In this document: one piece after another, positions 45,801 to 59,025 of the stretch | Position numbering within the stretch: the stretch's first letter is position 1 | Layout: the number at the start of each line of letters is the position of its first letter | From: Lepidurus packardi | Taxonomy: Eukaryota; Arthropoda; Branchiopoda; Notostraca; Triopsidae | Direction of reading: 5' to 3' | Length of the DNA: 64,000 nt | NCBI GenBank assembly: GCA_023053545.1 | Contig: JAKZAN010000005.1 | Span: 4,898,001-4,962,000 of the forward strand | Program-made: the position numbers and the translations under genes | The notes under the pieces: generated by a model | Told to the model about the DNA's origin: nothing | Seen by the model: only the letters and a program-made list of their open reading frames with translations | The model's database searches: none

Positions 45801-48800
45801 CTCACGTGCTACCCAGCAACCGCCGCTCTCCCTTCCCGTTACTGTGGCAGCCGAGATCCAAACGCAGGTTCACTGGGGCATCCAAGCCGCTTTAGAAGAA
45901 GTGGGCGGCACCTCCACTTTGCTCTTCGTCCTAGCCAGGATGATTGAGCTCCGCGGAAGGGAAGAAGAACAAGCAGATGCCTTAATGGCATTATTGGAAT
46001 GGCAAAAACGTAAAGTGACTGGTGGGAAGGAACTGGACTGGAAAGGACTCTTGTTATTCTTGTTGGCATCAGAAAGGTGTAGCATGGGTCCCTATATGCT
46101 CAAAGCCATGTTGGATTGCTGCTGTACAGGTCCGGTGCTTCGCATTCATCCCACAAGAAAAACGTTCCACGTGATCAACCGCACGGAAGCCTTGATTGCA
46201 GACACAGGGTTGCTGGAATTAGCGTTCCAGTGTTGGAATCTATGGAACAAGTCCGCGCCTAATGTTCCGCCACCCCAGAGAGTCTCCGTGACCGAAAAAG
46301 AGGGTCTTGACAGGAAGGATTTGGGCCAACAAGAAGGCGTCTTCGGTTTGCTTTTGCGCAGCATCCAAGCGTTAGTTCGAGATGACCATCCTCAGAGGCC
46401 GTTCAACGTTATGCAATTGGAACGCCTGAAAGTATTGGATATTCTTTTGGATATTTGTAAAGTAAGAAAATTTACTATTAACTTGTTTAGTAAAGAAATC
46501 GAATTTTATTTAAGTTATTTACTTTATTTTTGTAAATAGGAGCATTTCTTCCATGACGATAGAGCGCCGTTGACTCTACCTACTTGTACGTTGTTGGGGG
46601 ATGTTTTTAGAGCGTTGTTGGGCTCTCCGCCTAAGGCGTCGGCTTTGGCGGCCATGGTCAAATTTGTGCTGATGACTCACCCAGCTGCTACCACCTACGT
46701 AAGCCATGCATGGTCCAGTTTTTATTTCTTGCTGGCCCCTTTACAAGGATCCAAAGAAAAGCGAGCGTCTAGCTGGACACTTTCTCATCGCCATACCCCC
46801 AGTCAAGGTTAGTGTGGTGGAATTCCTTCACTTTTTTTCCCCGTGCTAATTTCATCCATGTTTTTGTTTATTTTTGTGTCTAGTAAGTTCTTGTAAATTT
46901 GTCCGGTTATTTTTTGTCCTTTTTTAGAATGTGCTAGTAAAAAGTAAATGAACAGAAATTTTTTCGCAGAATTGTCGGATTTAAGCAACGCTGATATGGG
47001 CGGAGCCTTGGCGGCCATTTCGATGCCAAATTTAGCAGAGGAGAGCTTTCATACTGTGGATTACACCCATCCTGTAGATCCGGTTAAACTGTCCAAAGCG
47101 TTGGCTAATTTACAGGTATTTCCATTTTTTTTTTTCATTTTTTTTTTTACGATTCTTGTTATTTACTTTTTCTTGCTTAGATTAAATGGAGCGATGAGAA
47201 AGAGAATAGTCTCCAACTACCTAGCTATAGCAATACCATAAATTCGCATTTAACTGAATTATCCCCTCCCCCTCAAAACGGGCATAGTCTTACGCTAAGC
47301 TCCGCCCTCTCGTGTCCCGTACCAGAATCACGCGAATCTATCCCGGACGCAGAAAAAAAGTGTCAAGCCCCAAGTTGTGGAATTGAAGGGAACTTGGTGG
47401 GAGATTCTCCGGACAGGAAAACTTATCGAACCGACCTTACTGCGGATTCAAACAGCTCCCCAGAGTATTTTCAACAGTCAGAAGTAAAACCAGTGAAATT
47501 ATTTTAAAAATGCATAGAATTTTGAGTGTAATTATTTTCGAAAATAATTTGAGGCTCAGACAGAGGAATGGCAGGTCATGTCTAGTGATGGCCAAATGGG
47601 TCCCAAATCCCAAATGAACTCCAAATCGAAGCTTTCCGCCTTGCGTTGGGAAGCTGTGACGCAATTAACCCAAGGTTTATTGTGGCTCCTGCGCGATGCG
47701 TTTCGCGTAATGCCTGATTCCATGGCGCGCTCCTTGTCAGGCACCATTCAGCCCGACTTTTTCATCATTCTAGCAAATCACCCTGATCCAGGAATCCGCA
47801 GCGTCGTTATAAAAGCCCTTGACGCGCTTTTAATGCGTCTTCCCGAGGAAGACGTGCAAAAATTTTTGAAAAAGCAGAGTTTGTGGCTTTTAGCGAATCA
47901 GCTTCACCAGTATCCTGCTGAAGCGGCTGTAGTGGAGGCATGCCTGAGTTTTGGATCCGGAGTTGATCTCGATTTTGACAGTTTGACTGATCCCAGTATC
48001 TTGTGGCCATCTCAGCCTACTAATTTGCAGTCGGCCAGCTGGGTGCTCCTGTTAGCTGCTGTTCCGAACGCCACCCATGATCCTGTTTTGTTCCATAACC
48101 TCATTTCTTTGATTAAAGATTTGTGCGTCAAGGTAATATTTCTTTAGCATTAATTTATCTATTTGAGTAAGTAATAGTCTGTTGTATGGATTTCACTGAA
48201 ACAGGTTCCAGTCGTATTTAAATCACTGTTGGATAGCGGACTGTTGGAGTGTTTGGCAAAAGCGCTGGTTTCGTTAGCTCACGCCACACCTTCACCGTCA
48301 GCTACTGACGTCTTTGGGCAACGGGAAGACCAACTTTTGCTTGAAGACATCCAACGATTGATGGTCTATATCGCGAGTCAAACTGTTGTTGCATCAGGAC
48401 CTTCTCACCAACAAGTGAGACGTGAAACATGTCATTTGAGTGGTTCTATTAATTTATTTTATTGATGTATTCTTAAAGATTTTCCAAGAGCAGTTACTGC
48501 TATTGCAATATTTGGAGCGAATTGAGCGGGAAAGCTGTGGTTATTTGGCTCGTTGTGTACGGTTGCTACGTCAGACTTCCTGTATCTTGCTCAGAGATGC
48601 TTTGGATGCTATTCAAAGCGCAATTTGTGCTCTCCAGTACCAAAATAAATGGACGGGCTCAGCTACGCATGCAGCACCGGACCATGGAGGGTACTTGACA
48701 GGCATGGAGGCATTGCCTTACGCGGTACCGCCGTCGCCAGTTTTGGGGAGTGCGGGGTTAAACCCCGCTCCGCGTCCAGGATTGGCTAGGAGATCGCTCT

Positions 48801-51800
48801 CAATGGCTGGTCCTGCTTCCTTGGGCAAAAGACTGCATTTCGAGAAAGATGCGACTCGTCATGAGCTTACGGAACGTTTTAAATGGACTTTGGCCAAAGC
48901 TGTTGACGTCATCATATTTGCTGGTATGGAGGTTTCTGCACATAAGTTGCTTTTTTGTAAGAAAGATATTGTTTAGGAGGCCCCCTAGAGGGTCGATATG
49001 AATTGAGTGATGTGGAAATCAACTTCTGCAAAGGGTTAGCGGTCATGATACTCCAGTGCACCGTGACGAGTTTAGAAAAGCGTCCAGGAGCTAAAACTCA
49101 ATTTGAAACTCAAGATTTTTGGCGGGAATTACTTTGGAGCTGCAGAGATGTTCTTAAAATGCAACTAGGACGTTTGGTCAAGTTTTTCTTATGCCCGACT
49201 CAACCCACACTGCTCAGGGTGTTCATGGTTAAAGCTTTACACCAAGAACCGGGCTGTGTGGAAATATTAAAAGCTCTCAAAGCAGTCGATAACAAGGTAA
49301 ATTCAAGATACATTTCGATTTTCTTTAATGTTTATCCTTTTAGCTTGAACGACAGCTGGTTAGCTGCTTAGAAGATCTGAAAAGCAACCAAAACTGGGGT
49401 ATCTCTGAACCGGATACGGGACTGGCTCTGCGAATTCAGAGTTTGTTGGTCCATTTAGGCCAACTTCCTTTTGTGGAAGGGGATTCGAGTGAAGGCAGTG
49501 AGAGCACAACTTCCCACCGGGGTTTTTTAAAAGAAATCATCAAAGAAACTTTAAGTGCCAGACAAGCATGGTGGGCACAGAACGAAGATAGCGAGCTTAG
49601 GTTACTGATGAAGCTAATGTTCTGGGAGTTTTTAACTGGCCCTTCTTTTTCGAATTCAACAGGGTGGTGTCCCAGAATGAAGCTTTTGCGAGGCAGTTGA
49701 TGGATTTGGCTATGAAAGTGACACGGAATGTTGTGGATGCCCAAAACGCGGAACGGAAATCCTTTATGGAGAGTATGAAAATAGCTTTTAGTCAAAACGT
49801 GCAAGTAAAGCAAAGCTGGAAGATGCTAATCCAACAGTTGACTCACGAGCGAGCTGTTTTCTACTTTCCCGAGTCTTACCCCAGGTAATCTTGGAAGGAA
49901 GATGACGAAATTATAATAAAACTTGCAAATTAATCAGGGCGTGGCAGTTAGACCCTACGGAAGGACCCCAACGCATCCGTAAACGGTTACGCAGGTGCTA
50001 TTTGAAGATTGGTCCCAAATACATTCGACCAGAAATGCAATATCTATTGGGTAAAACAAAAAAGAATAATTATGAGTAGTGACCGAGTAAATCGGTAATT
50101 AATCATATTTTCTTCTAATTATTTCTCTGGTATGTATTTATAGAGCCCGAGTCCCACCCACCTCCCTTATCCTTTCTGTTCCAGCAAACACGATGTTCAT
50201 CGTCTTCGTCAGTTTTAGTAGAAAGGATTCATACGCATGAGAAAATTCGTTATGCATGTAATTGCGCTATTGTCACACCTTTTACGGAAACTCCAGGCGA
50301 AGTTTTGGTGGGAGAAACTTGCGTCTATTACGTTTCTGACTCCTCGAATGCCGAAAACTACCAGGTTTGATATTTCTCATTTGCACTAAAAATGTCATTC
50401 GTGTCAAACGTAATTCGATTTAAATAGGTTTATGAGTCTGAATCTGAAACATTCTCCATTTTCGTGTGGTCATTTGATGACGTCACGGAAGTCCATAAGC
50501 GGCGTTACGAACTACGCGACGTGGCCGTGGAATTCTTTTTGTCCTACGGCAAAACGTATTTGTTAACGTTTGGTTCCACTCAGGTATGTTTATTTTATTT
50601 TTTAATTCTGATTTGTATCACCTTGTTGGATTCTTAAATATATTTGTCAGGATCGAGATGCCTTTATGCGTCAGTTACTAGCTTCGCCTTTGCCACATCT
50701 TTTGCCGACTGACGGATTAAGTGATGTTACACATATGTGGCGCGAGGGCCAAATTACCAATTTCGAGTACCTGATGTATCTGAACAAAATGGCGGGAAGA
50801 ACTTTCAACGATCTAATGCAATACCCTGTGTTTCCCTTCGTTTTGTCGGACTATACGAGCCCTAACTTGGATCTAAAAGACCCACAAGTGTATCGGAATC
50901 TCAAGAAACCTATAGCTGTCCAAGAAGCTAAACAAGAGCGGCATTTTGTCAACACTTTTAACGTAAACTTGCCAATATTCGAGTGTTTCGTTTGTTATTG
51001 AATTTTATGAGAAAAATTATTTCTAAGATTTTATTTTTCGGATTACTTTCTAGTATCTGAAACAAGAGTTAGCAACGGGGAGTTTGAACAGCCAGCGAGG
51101 TTTTCAACAAGGGCCTTTCCATTATGGTTCGCATTATTCCAATTCAGGAATCGTGTTGCATTTCCTTGTACGACTTCCACCGTTTACGAGCATGTTTTTG
51201 GCTTACCAAGACCACAATTTTGACATTCCGGATCGGACATTCCATTCCTTACAGACCACATGGCGGTTAGCGAGCCTGGATTCCACAACGGACGTGAAGG
51301 AATTGATTCCAGAATTCTTTTTTTTGCCCGAAATGCTACGGAATGACTGCGGTATTTTAGTTTACTTTTCTTGTAAGGAATTAATTACCATTCTTTTTTT
51401 GCTTTTAGGCTTCAATTTTGGAGTGCGGCAATCCGGCGAGCCAGTTAGTGATGTGATTTTACCTCCTTGGTGCGAAAAGGATGCGCGGAAATTCGTGTTG
51501 ATTCACCGCCAAGCGTTGGAATCAGACTGGGTTACGGAGCGGCTGCATCATTGGGTTGATTTAGTGTTCGGCTATAAGCAAACTGGCCAAGCTGCAGTGG
51601 ACGCCATTAATGTGTTCCACCCAGCCGTAAGAAGCTTCGAAAAATTTAATTATTATGAATTACAAGATGATGAAAAACGCATCTTTCTTAGACTTATTTC
51701 GGGTTTGAGGCAGACAGGATTGAGGATCCTATCGAAAGAGAAGCAAGGCAAACCATGGTTAAAACGTACGGCCAGACCCCAAGGCAGTTATTCAAATCTC

Positions 51801-53301
51801 CGCATCCTATGACAGCGCACAACTTGCTGCCACAACACGTCAAAAAATCTAACGTAAGATATAAATAAAACCCTAATTATGACTTATCGTTGTATGGTTA
51901 CTTTGCAGGTCCGAGTGCTTCCCACGGTTGATAATTTGAAGTGGGGCGAATTGGTGGGTTCACCTTCCCAAGCAGATCCTGTGGTGGCTTGGAAACATAC
52001 TCATGCTTGTCCGATCACGGCGCTAGTACCACTAAGGACAGGTGATGTGTTCGGTTTGGGACCAAACACTGCTGTGGTGCTGGAATACACTCAAGATAAA
52101 GGTGTGTGCAAACATCTTTGGAAAGTTTGAAAGTTCATGTTTGTCCGTTTTTATACACTAGATAATGTGTTTTCTTTTTTTCTTGATTTTTAGCTATTTT
52201 GAATCTTCAAGCCAGTGGAGTTTTAGGGGCGGGATTGATCTTATGGGACCACGCCGATGGTATAATTCGAGTGAAACTCAAACGGGATCAACCTACGAAA
52301 CCCTTGATTAAAGCCCCTATTCATGATCCAGTACGTTCTGAGGCCCATCTCACTAATTATGTGTTGTTTAATTTATGTTTTCTTAATTTGTAAGATTTGC
52401 GTCTGTGCTTGCGCGCCAGATGGGCGGTTATTGTGGGTGGGTTTTGGTTCTGGACTTATTAAGGTTTACCAATTGACCTTTGACCCCAATCGAGCCAGTT
52501 TGGAACTGAAAGGAACTCCAGTGACATTACAAGGTCATCAAGGACCAGTCTGCTACATACAACCTTGTCCAACTTTTAGTATCGTCGCTTCTGCAGGTCA
52601 AGATGGGACTTGCATTCTCTGGGACAGCAACTCGTAAGTGCATGTTTTGCACGTTTGAATTTGTAGTACATTCTGTAAAAAAAAATTTTGTTTTGGGAAG
52701 ATTGACGTACGTGAGAACGATCGGTGATGTGGACAATGGGACGACGAGGCCGTCCGCATTGACCTTGTTAGCTGTCAGTGGAACACTTGGAGATGTAGCC
52801 ACGGTAGCTCATGTGGAGATGAAAACGTCACATTTGGGGTTGTATACGATTAATGGAGATTTGGTGGGAGCCGTAACTAGTAGTCCGTTGATAACTGCGG
52901 TCTGTTTTTCGAACGCCCCTGAAGGAAACTTCGTTAACGTGATAGTTACAGGGCAAAACAATGGATTTGTCAAGTATATTTTCTTTTAATTAGCACAGGT
53001 GTTCAGAATTGAGCTTGAACGTTGCTTATTTAGGTTATGGAGCACATGGGATTTGACTTTGTTGCGTGAGCTGAGCGTTGCTGGATTTTCCAAGCCAATT
53101 ATTAGGTAAAATTTTCATTGTTATTATATGATAGGTTTCAGCATATTTGATAATTTCTTTATTTTTGACAGCCTGTGTTATTCGAATGATGCGCAGCATC
53201 TATATACGTCCGGCTCGGATGGGACCGTGATTGTCTGGGAGAGACCAGGAGCGCGACGGTTTGTGCGAACTCCAAGATTTCTGAATTTATCGCTGTTATA
53301 A
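39807..53301 (+). CDS. LYST: Lysosomal-trafficking regulator (LYST/mauve), BEACH protein
   Basis: 33 exons, 3,563 aa: 39807..39863, 39932..40023, 40251..40431, 40491..42858, 42945..43168, 43349..43781, 43841..44578, 44859..45010, 45086..45463, 45547..45625, 45746..46461, 46540..46807, 46970..47115, 47181..47483, 47554..48132, 48205..48414, 48479..48923, 48977..49296, 49344..49600, 49663..49884, 49938..50050, 50144..50364, 50428..50583, 50651..50962, 51054..51351, 51409..51626, 51692..51853, 51909..52101, 52194..52330, 52395..52633, 52701..52973, 53034..53105, 53172..53301. Armadillo-like helices fill the N-terminal half, with a concanavalin-like fold at about 1120-1540. A PH-BEACH module ([54 protein letters not shown]) lies at about 2730-3220, and WD40 repeats run to the end. 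LYST rather than WDFY3 is indicated by HGRGW near the N-terminus, MQLGRL and the VFHPATYFG variant. It controls lysosome-related organelle size. Exon 15 could start 6 nt later. Confidence 0.93.
44610..44812. repeat. Small foldback repeat in LYST intron 7
   Basis: TACCTTGTTTTATGGTTATA at 44619-44638 is inverted at 44786-44805 with one mismatch. Flanking TTATTTA/TAAATAA and inner CTAAGC motifs are also inverted. About 200 bp, non-coding; probably a degenerate MITE. Confidence 0.55.
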
Positions 53302-54420
53302 TAACTGTGCCTTTTTTCACGTCTAGTCTGTTTTTTTTTTCTTTTCATTTTAGTGTTACGAGGAAAGTAAAGGAAAATGTTTAATTAGAGTGTTATGATT
53401 ATGATTGTGGATTTTTATGGATTGTTTAAGATTATGGTTGTGGGGAATCTTAGATGTATTCTATACGAGAAAGAGCACTACAAATCGTTATATGTAGTTA
53501 ACTTGAAAATGCGACTTTCATCAGTAAAGTAGCTATAGAGGTCCCATTCTGGGCTGTACAGTAGTGGATGTTATATTTTGCCTTGCGTGAAGTAATACTA
53601 AATTTTTAACTAGTTTATACTACGAAAAAATTAAGTATAAATAGCGCACTTTCTACTGTACTGGCAACCTTGTCCGGGTTACTGCACAAGCAAAACCAGT
53701 TCAGAAAATAATAGAAGTAATGGACACTGTTTTTCTGCATACGGATGAATTACATCTTACATTTTGCACTATTTGCATATTGTGTCTTGCGAAAATTTCC
53801 TTTAGTTTGCTTCATAGTTTATAGACATCCAAATTAAAGCAAAAAAAAACGTACAAATAGGCTGTTCACGCGCATGACTTTTTGACTTACGGGCTTAACA
53901 CAACGTATCTGCCCGGAAATGGCACATGTAGGATAGAAAGTTGAAAATACCACATGTATTAGACCTACTTTAATTAGTGTACCCTATATTATCTTAAAAA
54001 TATGAACGAGTGATCGAGGAAGTATTTCGTTTCGACCCGGTCATTGACTTTAGTTAATTAACGTGCCAAGGGCAAGTTGAAACATAACTAACACATAGCC
54101 TACATATAATAGGCAATCAAAAGTCTTTTAGATAGAAGCAAAGTCGAGACATAGGGATGTTCCATCGGTTATATAATTTTAACGGGTTTAAAAACAAAGG
54201 CCAGTACACGATCGCATGTTCTACGGACGTCAGTAAGGCAGAGATAAAGTACAAATTTGGAATTAAATACGTAGCCGTCAAAATTCGCTTAAGTTAAATT
54301 ATTTACGAATTAGTCCAAAACGGAAAGCAGCCTTGCAAGTTCACCAAACACTTACTGAAATACTATTGCATACAAAATGCACTTACAGAATATTACATAG
54401 CGAGCAATTCGAAATGCACT
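53302..54420. other. Intergenic between convergent LYST and MVP copy A
   Basis: AT-rich 3' flanks of both genes. No gene or repeat recognised. Confidence 0.6.
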
Positions 54421-57400
54421 TTATACTTCAGGCGAAGGTAATACTACATTTTTGTTTCCCGTTCCAATCAAACCCAATCCCGTAGAAAACAAATTCAAAG
54501 GCGTTCTTCCATCTGTAATAATAGTAGATTCCAAGCCCAATGCTTTCAACAATTTCACCTTTTAAAAAATAATTAATTCAATCTTAAATTAAAAATACTC
54601 AAGTACTTGTTGTTCTGGTCCGGCTGTTGCCATCATAACCAAATTAGCATTGCCTACAGAAGAAACCATTTCCTGGAATTTCTTGGTCTCGATGGCAAAC
54701 CGTTCCCTTGCTTCAGCTACTTTCAAGTTGTTCGTCTCCTTCAAAAATTTCAATTCTGCTTCACGCATTTTTTGCAAACGATCCAATTCTGCCTCCTAAA
54801 AATTTTAATAAATGAATAATTATAGTTACTTAACCGCGCGAACCAACCTCTTCTAAACGAATAGCATGAACTTTCAAACGAGCTTCTTCAACCGCTCCTT
54901 TGGCAGAAATTCTGGCTGCATGAGTAATACTTTCGGCTTCTGCTGCGGCTAAACCACAAGCCTCCACAGCAGCGCTTGCAGCTTTCAGTTCCAGTAATTC
55001 TGTGCGAGTTTTTTCAGCAGTCGCTTTATCGCTAAGTATCTGCAGCTCCAATTTGCCTTTAGCAGCTTGTTCCAACCGTCCAGCTTCTTGTCTAGCTGCA
55101 GCTTCTTGACTATTTGTAGTAATTTCAATCGCTAACTGCACTGATCGAAGTAAAGCTTCCTGTGTGCGTTGGTCTACTGGCTCCACTGCTTGTACATCCA
55201 CTGCCGTGATCACTAAGCCGTTTTGTGAAAATACGAATTGTTCCTTTATGTTCTGACTCTCATCCAAACCAAAAACAGCGGTGTGTATAACTTTAGCAGA
55301 ATTCTATGAAAAGAAATGATGAGAGGTTTAAAATTTCGCGAAGCATATAAGAACAAATTATTACTTTGTGAAAATGATCGAAGATTACTGAAGCTACAGC
55401 TCCGCGTATGCGAGATGCAATAGATTTACACGCATCTCCTACAAAATCTGGCACGTTAAAGAGGCGACAAAAGTTGTCAGATTTTGCCTTTAAGTCGAAA
55501 TGCCAACTATAAGCCAACTGCAAGGATAAACGTGCATGATCTGCGGTTTCCACCGTGATGACATCGGTGAAGAAATCCGGGCCAAGGAACAAAGCTAGCG
55601 TTCGAACGGCATTGGGTTTCTTCGGCTTGCCTCCTGAGAGCGAAAGCTCTGTAAACTGCTCATCAGGACCGAGTACAACTAGATCGGGTCCAAAGGCAAC
55701 CCTACAGCGTGAAACGAGATGTAGCAAATACGTATGATACGATTTTTACGGGGTTTTTTACCTAGCTAACTTGTCCTTGTAATCGTAAATTTGAACTGCT
55801 GCATTGTGAGGAACCAGGTAAGTCGCCACACGAGCTTCACTGTCCCACGCTGGGGGCGGTACTTTACGCACAGGCGGAGCTTCAGGTATCCACTCCGTCT
55901 CGCAGCGGGGAGAAGGACGGTTATTGCTGCTGAGTGCATCTGAAAATGCTCGTCTGCAAATGACGATAATGGTGGCATTTTTACCATTTAGATACATAAT
56001 GTAAGACTCTTTCGATTTCGTATAAAACATACAATATTCTCACAAAATTAGTTAACATTCATATAAAAAGGCAGACTTTTCTTGGAATATCGAGGAAAGA
56101 AAGATAAGTTTGTCTTCGCAAAAGTTAATACGAAATTAAGAACCTATCGCTGCCTAGAGGCAATTCCAGTAAATGATTTCTACAAGCAATAAATCCAAAC
56201 ATGCCACCTAGGGGGTAGAAATTCTGCATACAAAACTGGAATGTGGGTACTCTTAAGGCTCCCGTATACCTCAGCTTATTAATGGAAAACAGTCACAGAT
56301 GGCACTGACACTGTTTGTTAGTGTTTTGCAAACGCCTTGCATAAGAAAGTAAAGAAGAAATATATCTAATTGCCGGCAAAGTTTCTACGCATGTCCTGCT
56401 TCTGAAAAGTACGACTTGTGACCACAGTTCGCTCTAGCAACGCAATATTCTAAGTCAAATCGTCGAACTTTCGGAACAAGATTTCTCGAAAACGGCATAC
56501 AAACTTCATTCGCATATTGCTTATTTATTACGCATTGGAAAAAAAGTGTGCATTGGTTGTGCACTACCGGTTAGCTCGAGTCTTGTAAAATGATTTTTTT
56601 TTACAAAATGCACTGGTTTTCTCAAAGAAGTGTTCCGAAATTCCCCAAGCTAATCGCCTTTACCGAGCTAAGGTATATGAGCTTAAGAAGAAATAGGGAA
56701 AAGCAAGTAGAACTGATGTAAATACTTACTTCAAAAAACTGCATTGTTGAGTCATTCCAAACATCATAGGTGCTACTGCTTCTGCCATAAAAGTCGCTCG
56801 TTCGGCCAAGAGGTCGTGGTCAGGAGAAAGTAATTTACGAACCGTGGAACTCAATTTCTTCTCCCAAAGCTCCTCGTACTCAGTTAGCATATACGTTTGC
56901 CCAATGACAGCTCGAATATGTCCCGTTTGGTGGTTTCGAACATAAATGCCCTCATTTTGGTGCAAGGGTATAGCAGTGCGCTGCTCTATTATCTCGACTT
57001 GTACCGGAGGGACGTACTCAATACTGCCAACTACAAGCCAACGGTCGCCGGGTTTCCGTTCAACAGGTGGTACGACTGATTCGTCTCGAAAAGCCTGATT
57101 AGCCTTCAAGAGGAGCCCTTCGTTTTCGCTCAAGACGATATTGTCTTGCACTTGATACTGCAGTTTCTCTTCAGGTTCGAGAAAGAACGATTTGGGACCC
57201 TAATACCCATAGGTTATCAAAATTGTTGTGAAACAAGTGCCATTTTTTACCCGGATGAGTTTTCGTTGCCCATATTGCGGTTTTCCATTTTCCGCTACAG
57301 GATTCAAAATATAGCAAAACTGCTTACTGGTCAATTTTGTTATTTTGATCACCCCCTTTGCTTTTTCATAAACCCCTGAAACAGACTTTGTTGTTTAAGA

Positions 57401-58451
57401 AAAGAGTACAAAAGTAAGTTCGAATATAATACCTGGGATATATGTGTCCGTATCGTCAATCTTTACCAGCCACTTCTCGCCGTTTTTACGCAAGATTCCA
57501 TTATCATCCGTAAAAGTTTTATTGGCTTCCATACTTATCGCTATCTATTTAATATAAAATATTAGAAGTTAACCTAAAGGCTAATTGTACGGTGTTTTTT
57601 TACATCTTCCGTCAGCACTAAGGCATCTACTGGACGGACAATTTCTTCGTAAGCACCAGGTAAGTATGACCCAGGTTTGCGAACAAGCCATTCTTCTCCT
57701 GTTACGCGCTTGTGGCCCTCTCGATCAATCATTTCTCGCAGGGCTCTTAATTTCAACGCTTGATTAGGTTTAATTACAAAAGCCGAGACATTAGAAACAA
57801 TCTCGACATCTTTGCGTGGTATATAAATGCCCGGACCTTCAAAAAGCCACTCATCTCCAGCAAGTCGCTTGCATTTCCCATCTTCCAGATTCCGCAAAGC
57901 CCTGAGGCGTAGTGCTGTATTGGTGGCTAAAACAGTCAACGGTGTAACCTGATAACCCATCAAAATTATTCGAATTATTGCGATTAGATACCAACTAGTC
58001 ATTTGCTTACATGAAGCAGGATCTCTTCTCCAGGAAACAACGGGAAAGGTTCTTGCGATAATCGCACTTCTGAATCCCCATGTGATAATTTAACCTGGCC
58101 TAAGGCGTCGAAGATCAGCTGATTATCTTCGTCCCGAAGGACAGGATTGTGAACAATAAGGTAATGCTGCGGCGGGATAATATGCATGCTTGTCGGTCCC
58201 GCAACGACCCTATATAATAACGTTAATTAAAAACACCTTTACTTAAAGGTTAGTAAAATTAAAAAAAGGAGCTTTGTTTAGCACTTCTCATGAGAGTTTT
58301 GTACGAATATTTTTGGGCCACTTTCCAGCCTAGTGACATTCGTGGTTAAGTCCAATACATGAATGTATTGACGGGGGAGGATACGAACTACGCCATGACA
58401 AGGCATTGGGAAAGGTAGGATGCCTATCTCGCTCGCTTGAGAATCTGCCAT
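54421..58451 (-). CDS. MVP: Major vault protein, copy A
   Basis: Eleven exons in transcription order: 58451..58285, 58209..58011, 57948..57604, 57544..57433, 57375..57251, 57199..56730, 55953..55762, 55701..55365, 55303..54848, 54795..54607, 54558..54421; 909 aa, versus 893 in human. MVP repeats fill the N-terminal half ([46 protein letters not shown]). The shoulder ([28 protein letters not shown]), the cap helix ([14 protein letters not shown]; long Ala/Glu/Arg helix) and the C-terminal [18 protein letters not shown] follow. Thirty-nine or so copies form each half of the vault ribonucleoprotein shell. Copy A has an N-terminal extension of about 18 residues and a Pro-rich insertion of about 50 residues before the shoulder, split by a 776-bp intron. 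The gene looks intact. Confidence 0.95.
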
Positions 58452-59025
58452 AGTTTAAATCAAATTCTATATATACCAAGAGAAATATTACCTTTACGTA
58501 ATTACTATAAGCTATCATACTTACTGCGTAGTTTTCTGTAACTACAAGTTTGAGGGAAGTTTCTTTTTTTCGGGTGTTGTGTTATGTTAATGGTTGTCAA
58601 CATACAACGTACGATCGTTCTCTAAAACCGCCACACGGAACTTGGGGCGGTAACATTCACTAACTGTGCGCGCTAGCCATACGATATCTGTATTTGGTAT
58701 CTCATTTTCTCGTTCACTTGAAAGATAAGGTGCGTTTTATATTAATGTGTGCATTACTCATAAAGCCTTGATACCACCTCGATAATACAAGCCGTGTATA
58801 TCTCGATTCATGCCGTGATTCAACCTTACGCAAAAGAAGTGATAAGGATAAAATTGTATATTAAACGTGAATCACTAAACAAATTTATAACCTATAAGGT
58901 CCATCAGAAGGCACACCAACTCAACATTCTAAAACTTTGAATTAGAGCAGAGAAATAAATGTTAGTGGGCCGGAAATAACAAACAGCCGCTTGAAGGATA
59001 TCATTTGACAACGAGCGGTATTGCT
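58452..59025. other. Spacer between tandem MVP genes
   Basis: 574 bp holding the promoter of copy A and the 3' UTR of copy B. No other feature seen. Confidence 0.6.

Noticed and set aside
39807..53301. WDFY3 (blue cheese) or neurobeachin identity for the BEACH gene
   Set aside because: The HPATYFG segment after GYKQTG, the WQLDPTEGP start of the PH-like region, the MQLGRL block and the lack of a FYVE domain after the WD40 repeats fit LYST better.
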